Below are positions 4,693 to 10,525 of a stretch of 10,525 bases of DNA, piece by piece. The notes beneath the pieces were generated by a model. The model did no database searches. It saw only the letters and a program-made list of their open reading frames with translations, and was not told where the DNA came from. How positions within the stretch are numbered: position 1 is the stretch's first letter; each line of letters begins with the position of its first letter. The position numbers and the translations under genes were made by a program. Origin of the DNA: an uncultured Verrucomicrobiota bacterium (lineage in GTDB: Bacteria; Verrucomicrobiota; Kiritimatiellia; RFP12; UBA1067); the NCBI GenBank assembly GCA_945613785.1, contig CALZAJ010000040.1:1-10525 (forward strand). The letters are read 5' to 3'.

Positions 4693-5781
4693 TTAGCTCG
4701 CGAGCGAGCCCATGTTGAAGATCGGCATGAACATGGCCATGACGATGGTGCCGATGATGACGCCGAGGAAGACCATCAGGAACGGTTCCATCAGCGAGGT
4801 CAGCGTATTGAGCAGAGCCTCGACCTCCTCGTCATAGCTGTCGGCGACGGAATCGAGCATGTCCTCGACCTTGCCGGCCTTTTCGCCGGCGGCGATCATA
4901 CGGACCATCAGGACGGGCATATAGGGCTTGCCGTCCAAGGCCACGTTGAGCTGGTTGCCCTGTTCGACTTCCTTGCGGGCATCGAGAATGGATTTTTCCA
5001 TGACCCGGTTGCCGAGCGAGCCAGCGACGACTTCCAGCGATTTCAGAATCGGTACGCCGGCGTTCGTCATTTGGGCGAGCAGACGGCAGAATCGTCCGAT
5101 GCTGCTCTTGAGGTTCAGGACGCCGAACACGGGCATCTTGAGTTTGAACTCGTCGAACTTGTAGCGCCCGCTCTCCGTGGACTTCCACTTCTTGAACGTC
5201 CAGCCAAGCGCAATGCCGCCGCCGAGAAGGTAGTACCAGTTGTGTTTGACGAATTCGGAGAGATCGACGAGGCTTTGCGTGAGCGCCGGGAGGTCCTTAC
5301 CGAATCCCGAGAACATCTCGGCGAAGATCGGGACAACAAACTGAATGAGGCCGGCGGACATGAGAAGGGCGATTGAGACGATGACCGTCGGATAGGTCAT
5401 TGCGCTCTTGACCTTTCCTTTCAATCGCGCGGTCGCCTGCATGATGATGGCGAGTCGCTTCAGAATGCCGGCAAATTCGCCTGACTGTTCGCCTGCAATG
5501 ACCATGTTGATGTACATGTCGTCAAAGACCTCGGGGAAGTCCGCGAGGCCGCGGGAGAGAGGTTCGCCGCCTTCAATCGCCGAAAGCAGATGGCCAAGGA
5601 TCTTCTTGAACTCAGGATTGGAGCACTGTTCCTCGAGCGTCTGGATCGTCGAGAGAATCGGCATGCCGGCCGCAATCATGGATGCGATCTGTCTGGTGAA
5701 GGGCACGACCTCCATCTTCGCGACTTTCTTCGCACCTTTGATCTTCGGCACGCCACCCTTTGTTGTCTGTATGTTAGCCAT
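4693..5781 (-). CDS. pilC: Type IV pilus / type II secretion inner-membrane platform protein (PilC/GspF family)
   Basis: A 362-residue polytopic protein with two T2SSF repeats: FTRQIASMIAAGMPILSTIQ onward (28 to about 115) and FCRLLAQMTNAGVPILKSLE onward (231 to about 325). Each contains the family hallmark AGEQSGE (96-102) or AGEKAGK (298-304). Membrane segments lie near 130-153, 182-194 and 332-355. PilC/GspF sits in the inner membrane, contacts the assembly ATPase through its cytoplasmic domains and transmits ATP-driven rotation to add pilins. The length is a little under the usual ~400 because the N-terminal arm is short. The ATG at 5781 has a GGGGGA ribosome site (5791-5786) four bases upstream. 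It follows the ATPase gene by 41 bases on the same strand. Whether the system is a true pilus or a secretion pseudopilus cannot be decided here. Confidence 0.93.
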   Translation of the reverse strand: MANIQTTKGGVPKIKGAKKVAKMEVVPFTRQIASMIAAGMPILSTIQTLEEQCSNPEFKKILGHLLSAIEGGEPLSRGLADFPEVFDDMYINMVIAGEQSGEFAGILKRLAIIMQATARLKGKVKSAMTYPTVIVSIALLMSAGLIQFVVPIFAEMFSGFGKDLPALTQSLVDLSEFVKHNWYYLLGGGIALGWTFKKWKSTESGRYKFDEFKLKMPVFGVLNLKSSIGRFCRLLAQMTNAGVPILKSLEVVAGSLGNRVMEKSILDARKEVEQGNQLNVALDGKPYMPVLMVRMIAAGEKAGKVEDMLDSVADSYDEEVEALLNTLTSLMEPFLMVFLGVIIGTIVMAMFMPIFNMGSLAS

Positions 5782-5822
5782 TCAATCCCCCGTTATCACA
5801 CACCACCTGTTATGGAACCCAA

Positions 5823-7484
5823 TTATTCACCACCGGTCACTTCAAACGCCGCCTGCAGCGAGGTCAGGCCCGCACGGACCTTGATCATGCCCGCTTCCTT
5901 CAGCGTGACCATGCCTTCTTCAAGCGCGAGCTTGCGCAGGAGTTCCGCATCGCCGCCTTTTTCGATGAGCGCGCGAATCTTTGGTGAGATCGGCAGAACC
6001 TCCATCATCGCACCGCGGCCCTTGTAGCCGGAGCCGTGGCATTTCGGACAACCAACCGGGCCGAAGATCTCGATGCCTTCGAAGGGCTTCGGGTCCACCT
6101 TATTGATCTCGAGCATTTCGAGGTCGGGCTTGACCGGCTGCTTGCAGAAGGGGCACAGTTTGCGGAAGAGTCGCTGCGCCTGGGCGAGAATCAGCGAGCT
6201 CGCGAGCATGAAGGGCTGGATGCCCATGTCGAACAGACGGGCAATGACACCGCAGGCATCGTTCGTGTGCAGGGTCGAAAGCACCAAGTGACCAGTCAGA
6301 GCGGCTTTCACCGCGATATCGGCCGTTTCGCCGTCTCGAATTTCGCCGACGAGCACGACGTCTGGGTCCTGACGCAGCACCGATCGCAGAATGCCGGCGA
6401 AGGTCAGACCCTGCGCGGTATTCACATGACACTGGTTGACGCCAGGAAGTTCGTATTCGACCGGGTCTTCGGCCGTGACGATGTTGATGTTCGGCTTATT
6501 CAGGTCCTGCATGCACGAGTACAGCGTCGTCGTCTTGCCCGAACCGGTCGGACCCGTCACCAGGATGATGCCGTGCGGCTGTTCGACGGCGTATTTCATG
6601 GCCTTGTACGCGTAGTCGTCGAGACCGAGCGAGGCGAGGCCAGGGGCGAGATTCGCCTTATCGAGGATACGCATAACGACCTTCTCGCCGTGGACGGTCG
6701 GAAGAATCGAGACACGGACATCGACCTCTTTCTTGAGGGCCTTGACCTTGAAGCGCCCGTCCTGCGGACGACGCCGTTCGGCAATGTCGAGGTTCGAGAG
6801 AATCTTAATACGCGAGCAGACGGCGTTGTGCAGGGCCTTCGGCGGCGCGGGACGCTCCACGAGCTCGCCATCAATACGGTAGCGGAGACGTGACGTCTTC
6901 TCCATCGCCTCGAAATGGATATCCGAGGCCTTCGTCTTGAGCGCCTCGACCATGATGGAGTTCACCATGCGGATGACGGGTGCGTCGCCAGCGGCGTCGA
7001 CCGACGCATCAAGCGCCATGTCTTCGGTCTTGCTGTCCGCCGACATCTCGATGCCTTCATCATCGCCCTTCATGATGGTTTCCATCGCGAGGGCCGGGTT
7101 CGCCGCGTCCTCCGCCTGCTTGAGGCTGTTCATCACATCGTTCAGTTCGCTGGATGGGATGACGACGGGCCAGACCTTGCTGTGGCACCAACGGGAAACC
7201 TCTTCCTGTGCCGGCAAGTCGAACGGATCGGAGAAGGCGACTGTCAGACGGCCGTTCACACGCGCAATCGGCAAGGCCTTGACGCGGCTCCAGGCCTCGA
7301 ACTTCATGTCGCACATGTAGTCGGGGTTCGGTGTGAAACCCGGCGGGAGCGTGAAGGGCGGAATGCCGAGGTAGTCGGCTGCGGAAATGGCGAACTCCAC
7401 AGGATCGGTGATCTTGCGCAGTTCTTCAACGCCACCTCTTCTCAGGCGCAGACGGCGAACGGGCTTATTCTGTTCTTCTGACAT
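5823..7484 (-). CDS. pilB: Type IV pilus assembly / type II secretion ATPase (PilB/GspE family)
   Basis: A 553-residue cytoplasmic hexameric ATPase that powers pilin addition. The N-terminal part (about 30-120) is a diverged GspE-N/MshEN-like domain (LPIARVNGRLTVAFSDPFDL, 71-90), joined by an acidic linker (130-165). The catalytic core has VNSIMVEALKTKASDIHFE (174-192), Walker A GPTGSGKTTT (311-320), Asp box (about 337-343, TAEDPVE), Walker B VVLVGEIRD (376-384), His box LTGHLVLSTLHTND (396-409), and a zinc-binding CPFC...CPKC tetracysteine (C444, C447, C479, C482), which marks extension-type ATPases rather than PilT. The ATG at 7484 was chosen because an extended -10 (TGC-TAAAAT) ends eight bases upstream; a TTG ten codons further up would span the promoter. 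It is the first gene of a pilB-pilC-H-box operon. Confidence 0.95.
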   Translation of the reverse strand: MSEEQNKPVRRLRLRRGGVEELRKITDPVEFAISAADYLGIPPFTLPPGFTPNPDYMCDMKFEAWSRVKALPIARVNGRLTVAFSDPFDLPAQEEVSRWCHSKVWPVVIPSSELNDVMNSLKQAEDAANPALAMETIMKGDDEGIEMSADSKTEDMALDASVDAAGDAPVIRMVNSIMVEALKTKASDIHFEAMEKTSRLRYRIDGELVERPAPPKALHNAVCSRIKILSNLDIAERRRPQDGRFKVKALKKEVDVRVSILPTVHGEKVVMRILDKANLAPGLASLGLDDYAYKAMKYAVEQPHGIILVTGPTGSGKTTTLYSCMQDLNKPNINIVTAEDPVEYELPGVNQCHVNTAQGLTFAGILRSVLRQDPDVVLVGEIRDGETADIAVKAALTGHLVLSTLHTNDACGVIARLFDMGIQPFMLASSLILAQAQRLFRKLCPFCKQPVKPDLEMLEINKVDPKPFEGIEIFGPVGCPKCHGSGYKGRGAMMEVLPISPKIRALIEKGGDAELLRKLALEEGMVTLKEAGMIKVRAGLTSLQAAFEVTGGE

Positions 7485-7492
7485 ATGGAAAT

Positions 7493-7501
7493 ATTTTAGC
7501 A
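7493..7501 (-). promoter_or_regulatory. Extended -10 promoter of the pilB operon
   Basis: On the minus strand, TGC (7501-7499) precedes TAAAAT (7498-7493), and the pilB ATG at 7484 follows after eight bases, so the mRNA should be leaderless or have a one- or two-base leader. The box is preceded by the same GTGCTA string as the divergent promoter at 7541-7546. Confidence 0.65.
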
Positions 7502-7541
7502 CAATGTGTGCCAAACCTCATCCCTCAAATGGCATTTTTTG

Positions 7542-7550
7542 TGCTACAAT
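7542..7550 (+). promoter_or_regulatory. Extended -10 promoter of the prepilin operon
   Basis: TGC (7542-7544) then TACAAT (7545-7550), with the ATG at 7558 after seven bases. A T-run (7535-7540) sits just upstream. The two divergent -10 boxes are about 46 bases apart, so the promoters are back-to-back and polymerases or regulators bound at one could affect the other. Confidence 0.65.
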
Positions 7551-7557
7551 ACGAGGT

Positions 7558-8409
7558 ATGGGAGACGATGCTAACAATATGTCCGGCGGCGAGGAATCGA
7601 CGCCCAAGTTCGACGCGCGGTTGGCGGAAGGTGTGGCTTATTTCGAGCAGATGCTTGAAATTATGCCGGAAGATCGCACGACGTTGGAGTTTCTTGTTGT
7701 CGCTTATGATCAGCTTGGCCAGCATGAGAAAGGTCAGAAGGCCCTTGTTAACCTGACGAAGCTGTTGATTAGCGAGCGCGATCTGACGGCGTTGTCAGGA
7801 TTGATTCCGCGCCTTGAGTCGAGCGACTATGCGCCGGCCAAGGCCCTGCTCCTGAAGGTGACGACGATGACGGCGCCCGAACCTGATTTGACGCCTGAAA
7901 CGCCAAAAGAGCTGACGGAAGAGGAAAAAATCGCCTTTGAGGCTTCGCGCGCAATTGAGGCGGAAATCGCGTTCGGCGAGGCGTTGTTGGCAGCGGGGAT
8001 GATTACAGAGGATCAGGCGTCGATGTTGAAAGAACATCTGAAGGCCTTCCCGACGGATGGGCGAATTTTTCTCATCTCTGCATTGCAGATTCTTGAAAAA
8101 GAGAATGTCCGACTGTTTGAGCGGGTGGTGGAGTGGCTGGCCGACAACTGCGGAACGCCGCCGATTCCGTTGCGCTCGTTCGAGCCGAATAAGGATCTCT
8201 TTAAGGCTCTCCCGGAGCAGTTAATTCGTTTGCGTGGCGTCGTGCCTTTTGCTAAACTAGGTGCGGTCACGTTGGTGGCCGTGACGAATCCGATGGACGA
8301 GAACCTGAAGGCTGCGGTGAAGTCCCTGGGCGCTTGTCGCATGTATCTGGCGGAACCCACGGCTATTGAGGCGGCCATTACGAAGGTCTATGGGGAGGTT
8401 GTCGGCTGA
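7558..8409 (+). CDS. TPR protein with stand-alone GspE-N (MshEN-like) domain
   Basis: A 283-residue soluble protein. Residues 17-100 look like TPR-type helices (EGVAYFEQMLEIMPEDRTTLEFLVVAYDQLGQHEKG). After a Pro/Glu-rich linker (105-125) comes a segment resembling the N-terminal domain of GspE/PilB ATPases: FGEALLAAGMITEDQASMLKEHL (139-161), then PPIPLRSFEPNKDLFKALPEQLIRLRGVVPF (201-231) and VTLVAVTNPMDENLKAAV (237-254), closing with AIEAAITKVYGE (269-280). No Walker motifs follow, so the ATPase is absent. In the ATPase this domain links to the GspL/PilM-type ring, and in some relatives it binds c-di-GMP; I do not see a clear c-di-GMP motif. The ATG at 7558 sits seven bases after the promoter. 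The stop overlaps the next ATG by one base (TGATG). It is probably an adaptor or regulator of the same pilus machine. Confidence 0.65.
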   Translation: MGDDANNMSGGEESTPKFDARLAEGVAYFEQMLEIMPEDRTTLEFLVVAYDQLGQHEKGQKALVNLTKLLISERDLTALSGLIPRLESSDYAPAKALLLKVTTMTAPEPDLTPETPKELTEEEKIAFEASRAIEAEIAFGEALLAAGMITEDQASMLKEHLKAFPTDGRIFLISALQILEKENVRLFERVVEWLADNCGTPPIPLRSFEPNKDLFKALPEQLIRLRGVVPFAKLGAVTLVAVTNPMDENLKAAVKSLGACRMYLAEPTAIEAAITKVYGEVVG

Positions 8410-8930
8410 TGAAATTGCGAGCGATGAGATCCGGCATGACGCTGATTGAGGTTATCCTCGCAGGGTCGATTGCGGTGCTGATGACTTTGGCACTGTTGGA
8501 GGGTATCATCGTCTCGACGAAGATCAGCCATGAGAACGCCCAGCTCCTGGCGGCAGAAGGGTATGCGTGGGAGACGGCCTGGCGGTGGCTCAGCAAGGCT
8601 TCCGACGATCTGAACGGATCGAGTACGATGATGTACTATCCGGATGCCGCTGGCGTGGTCATTGCCTCGAACGAGTGTCCGACCATCTGCAGGGAGCTCA
8701 CGGGCGCCGACGCGAAATGCTACGTGCGCGTCGGGGTCGAGACGAATCTGGCCCGAAACGGCGGCAAGACGAGCGCCCAGCGGATTGACGTCAACGTCGA
8801 GTGGGGCCCGCCGTCCGACCGCCGTTGCCTGACCGATGCCTGGCCTGCCGGCATCGGGTCGAGGGCGAGGTCGTTCAACATGCCGATTTCCGTCTATAAG
8901 AGTTCGATCGATCGGAGCGTCAAGCGATGA
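8409..8930 (+). CDS. Type IV prepilin-like minor pilin (PilV/GspI-like)
   Basis: A 173-residue protein with a class III (type IV) prepilin leader MKLRAMRSG, cut after G9 by prepilin peptidase, leaving M10-T-L-I-E14 with Glu at mature position 5, as needed for pilin packing. The hydrophobic N-terminal helix (10-37) anchors it in the inner membrane before assembly. The small globular part has four Cys (90, 94, 104, 140) that could form two disulfides in the periplasm. The start is backed by a GGGGAGGT ribosome site (about 8393-8400) in the preceding gene and a TGATG overlap. Position first in a V-W-X-like order suggests a PilV-type minor pilin that primes assembly; the Verru_Chthon cassette prepilins of Verrucomicrobia are another possible affiliation. 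Confidence 0.82.
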   Translation: MKLRAMRSGMTLIEVILAGSIAVLMTLALLEGIIVSTKISHENAQLLAAEGYAWETAWRWLSKASDDLNGSSTMMYYPDAAGVVIASNECPTICRELTGADAKCYVRVGVETNLARNGGKTSAQRIDVNVEWGPPSDRRCLTDAWPAGIGSRARSFNMPISVYKSSIDRSVKR

Positions 8931-9559
8931 GAAAAGGATTTTCCCTGATTGAGCTCATGATTGTCGTGAGCGTGTCTACCGTCATCTTCGTGGCGGTCGG
9001 CTCCTCTTTCATTACCGCACAGCGGATGCTCAAGACGGCGATGGCTGAAGCTGAGCTCTCCCTGGCGGGGCGTGAGCTCCGGGACAAGTTCCTCTTCCGG
9101 CTGGGTCCGACCGTGAACGGCGTCCATTACGGCGGCATCTATGGTGGAACGAACACCTTCTCCACCTTGCTGGAGGGCGGTCTCTCCTCGAACCTGGAGT
9201 TCTACAGTCCGTCCATTCGCGACAACCTGGGGTCGATTTCCCCCTGGCGCGTGCGCATCATCATGTGGCAGACCGGCTCGGAGCATCACTTTATCAATGA
9301 AGGCATCCCCGACAAGGATCGGCACAAGAACTGGCTCTATCCGTCCCACGTGGCGTTGGCCGACAGCAAAATGTCCGATATCGTCGATACATCAATCATG
9401 CGGACGTACGGCGAGCCGCTGGTGACGATGGATTTCACCCTTAAGGCCGGAGTCAAGAATCTGGACGGTTCGCCGATTTTGCGCCGCGAGCACGTGACGG
9501 CCGTCTCTTTCAGCGATGTTCAGCCTCTGACCTACACCTATAATGGAGGAGCGTACTGA
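8927..9559 (+). CDS. Type IV prepilin-like minor pilin (PilW/GspJ-like)
   Basis: A 210-residue prepilin with a very short leader MRKG cut after G4, giving FSLIEL with Glu at mature position 5 (E9). The hydrophobic helix (about 5-30) continues into an amphipathic part rich in Ala and Leu (35-58), the usual pilin spine. The globular domain (60-210) contains a Gly/Tyr-rich loop (VHYGGIYGGTNTF) and ends in TYTYNGGAY. The size and place after the PilV-like gene suggest a PilW/PulJ-type minor pilin. The ATG overlaps the previous stop (ATGA) with a GGAG a few bases upstream. No Cys is visible in the globular domain, unlike the preceding prepilin. Confidence 0.82.
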   Translation: MRKGFSLIELMIVVSVSTVIFVAVGSSFITAQRMLKTAMAEAELSLAGRELRDKFLFRLGPTVNGVHYGGIYGGTNTFSTLLEGGLSSNLEFYSPSIRDNLGSISPWRVRIIMWQTGSEHHFINEGIPDKDRHKNWLYPSHVALADSKMSDIVDTSIMRTYGEPLVTMDFTLKAGVKNLDGSPILRREHVTAVSFSDVQPLTYTYNGGAY

Positions 9560-9560
9560 C

Positions 9561-10525
9561 ATGAAACGACTTCGTTTTAGAAAAGGCGCGGTCCTGATTA
9601 CGGTGCTGGCGCTGACCATGTCGACGGCAATTGTTGTCGCCGGCGTTCTGAGCTATACGTCGTACGCGACGCGTGCGACCGAGATGGCGATTGGCCGTGA
9701 CCTCTGCCGCCTGGCGGCCCAGGGCGAGATTGAGCTGGCGAAGACGGCCATCTACAACGTCTACCGCGCAACGGTCGGCGCCGGAGCGAAGGTCATCACG
9801 GCGTCGATCGTCAACTCCAACAAGGCCAAGAAGGCCCCCAGCGCCTTCGACTGGTTCGAGGCCTATTCGGGGACGACGGCGAAGAGGACGATCGGTACCG
9901 GCGACACGTCCATCACGTTCGACGAATCCGTGGACGTGAACGGCTGTACCGTCCGCACGCGCATCGGTCGGGTCGACCATCCGTCGGGCGCGCAGTATGC
10001 GGACGTGACGATCGTCGCGGAGGCGGTGCGCCGGAATCCGGGCGGATCGCGGTCGATCTCCACCATCATGGAGACGTTCCGCTTCGCCCAGCAGCGCTCC
10101 ATGGTCTTCAACTACGCCTACTTCGTCAACAACTACGGCTGGTTCGAGGGCAGCGGCGGCGTGGCCAACGGCGACGTCCGCGCCAATGGCAACATGTACC
10201 TTGACTCCCGCTGCCTCATCAACGGTCATGTCTATGCGTCGAAGAATACGGAACTCGGGGTCAATGGAGACATTACGAACTACGGGAAGATGGATTCTGA
10301 GCGCGATTACAAGAAGAAAAGCTATGGCACGACTGATCGTGCGCGTCCGCTCTCCGTCAAGGGCGGTGACGGCGGTTATGTGCCGCCTGAAAAGAAGGGC
10401 AACACGGCTTCGGCAGCGGCTCAGGAGCGCATTCACGCCAATCAGGAGCTGCCTATCGAGATGCCTTATATCGGCGATCTCATCTCCGAGAACAGCGACT
10501 ACCTGGCCTGGGCGCAGTCCTTGCA
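9561..10525 (+). CDS. PilX/GspK-like minor pilin or pilus tip protein, 3' end beyond the window
   Basis: An open frame of 321 codons with no stop before the window edge, so partial at its C-terminus. The N-terminus is basic (MKRLRFRKG) followed by a hydrophobic helix AVLITVLALTMSTAIVVAGVL (10-30). If cut after G9, mature position 5 is Thr, not Glu; loss of Glu5 is typical of PilX and GspK tip proteins. Residues 36-70 continue as the amphipathic spine. Further on, NGDVRANGNMYLDSRCLINGHVYASKNTELGVNGDITNYG (203-242) has short repeats of V-x-G-x-V/I type that suggest a small beta-helix or bactofilin-like coil. A GGAGGAG ribosome site (9545-9551) precedes the ATG one base after the previous stop. 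It completes a V-W-X-like minor pilin set that would form a pilus tip initiation complex. Confidence 0.75.
   Translation, partial: MKRLRFRKGAVLITVLALTMSTAIVVAGVLSYTSYATRATEMAIGRDLCRLAAQGEIELAKTAIYNVYRATVGAGAKVITASIVNSNKAKKAPSAFDWFEAYSGTTAKRTIGTGDTSITFDESVDVNGCTVRTRIGRVDHPSGAQYADVTIVAEAVRRNPGGSRSISTIMETFRFAQQRSMVFNYAYFVNNYGWFEGSGGVANGDVRANGNMYLDSRCLINGHVYASKNTELGVNGDITNYGKMDSERDYKKKSYGTTDRARPLSVKGGDGGYVPPEKKGNTASAAAQERIHANQELPIEMPYIGDLISENSDYLAWAQSL

Noticed and set aside
4684..5376. Plus-strand open frame (230 codons) opposite pilC
   Set aside because: Highly acidic His/Asp/Glu-rich translation produced by reading pilC backwards; no start signal of its own.
6036..6893. Long plus-strand open frame (285 codons) opposite the pilB ATPase
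   Set aside because: It is fully antisense to the Walker and His boxes of a certain PilB/GspE protein, has no promoter or ribosome site and no recognisable domain.
9510..10436. Minus-strand open frame (308 codons) opposite the PilX-like gene
   Set aside because: The plus-strand frame carries a pilin-type N-terminus, a Shine-Dalgarno and the operon context; the antisense frame is Arg/Val/Asp-rich and featureless.

Overview
The window looks like bacterial chromosome from a Gram-negative-type organism that builds type IV pili or a type II secretion-like pseudopilus. Taxonomy cannot be fixed from the sequence. The mix of a PilV/PilW/PilX-like prepilin block, a His-rich TPR lipoprotein-like gene and leaderless extended -10 promoters fits an uncultured PVC-group bacterium (Kiritimatiellota/Verrucomicrobiota/Lentisphaerota), but this is a low-confidence impression.

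Layout. (1) 119-1067 (+) is a compact three-gene operon with ATGA overlaps: a DUF3791 protein, a DUF3990 protein (ADP-ribosyltransferase-like) and a third small protein. It resembles a toxin-antitoxin or effector cassette and is more A/T-rich at third codon positions than the pilus genes. (2) 1206-3545 (+) is an ABC exporter operon: ATPase, six-helix ABC-2 permease, and an exported TPR-like protein carrying a His/Cys-rich insert. The DNA of that insert contains an imperfect inverted repeat built of tandem TGTTCG-type words. (3) 3600-4244 (+) encodes a membrane-anchored PH/GRAM-like protein, convergent with the next block. (4) 7484 down to 4256 (-) is a pilus motor operon: PilB/GspE-type ATPase, PilC/GspF-type platform protein, and a tiny protein that is only a histidine-kinase H-box/dimerisation helix pair. 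(5) 7558 to the window end (+), divergent from block 4, encodes a TPR protein fused to a stand-alone GspE-N (MshEN-like) domain, two prepilins (PilV-like, PilW-like) and the start of a PilX/GspK-like protein cut by the window edge.

Blocks 4 and 5 share a 73-base divergent promoter region and probably act together: the ATPase and platform protein drive assembly of the pseudopilins, with the detached GspE-N protein and the H-box protein as candidate adaptors or regulators.

The most distinctive sequence-level pattern is that four transcription units begin with a TGN-TANAAT extended -10 box placed 7 or 8 bases before the ATG, so the mRNA should begin at or within a base or two of the start codon. 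Most downstream genes in the same units instead have purine-rich Shine-Dalgarno sequences or stop/start overlaps. No tRNA, rRNA, CRISPR array, transposase or convincing Rho-independent terminator was found.
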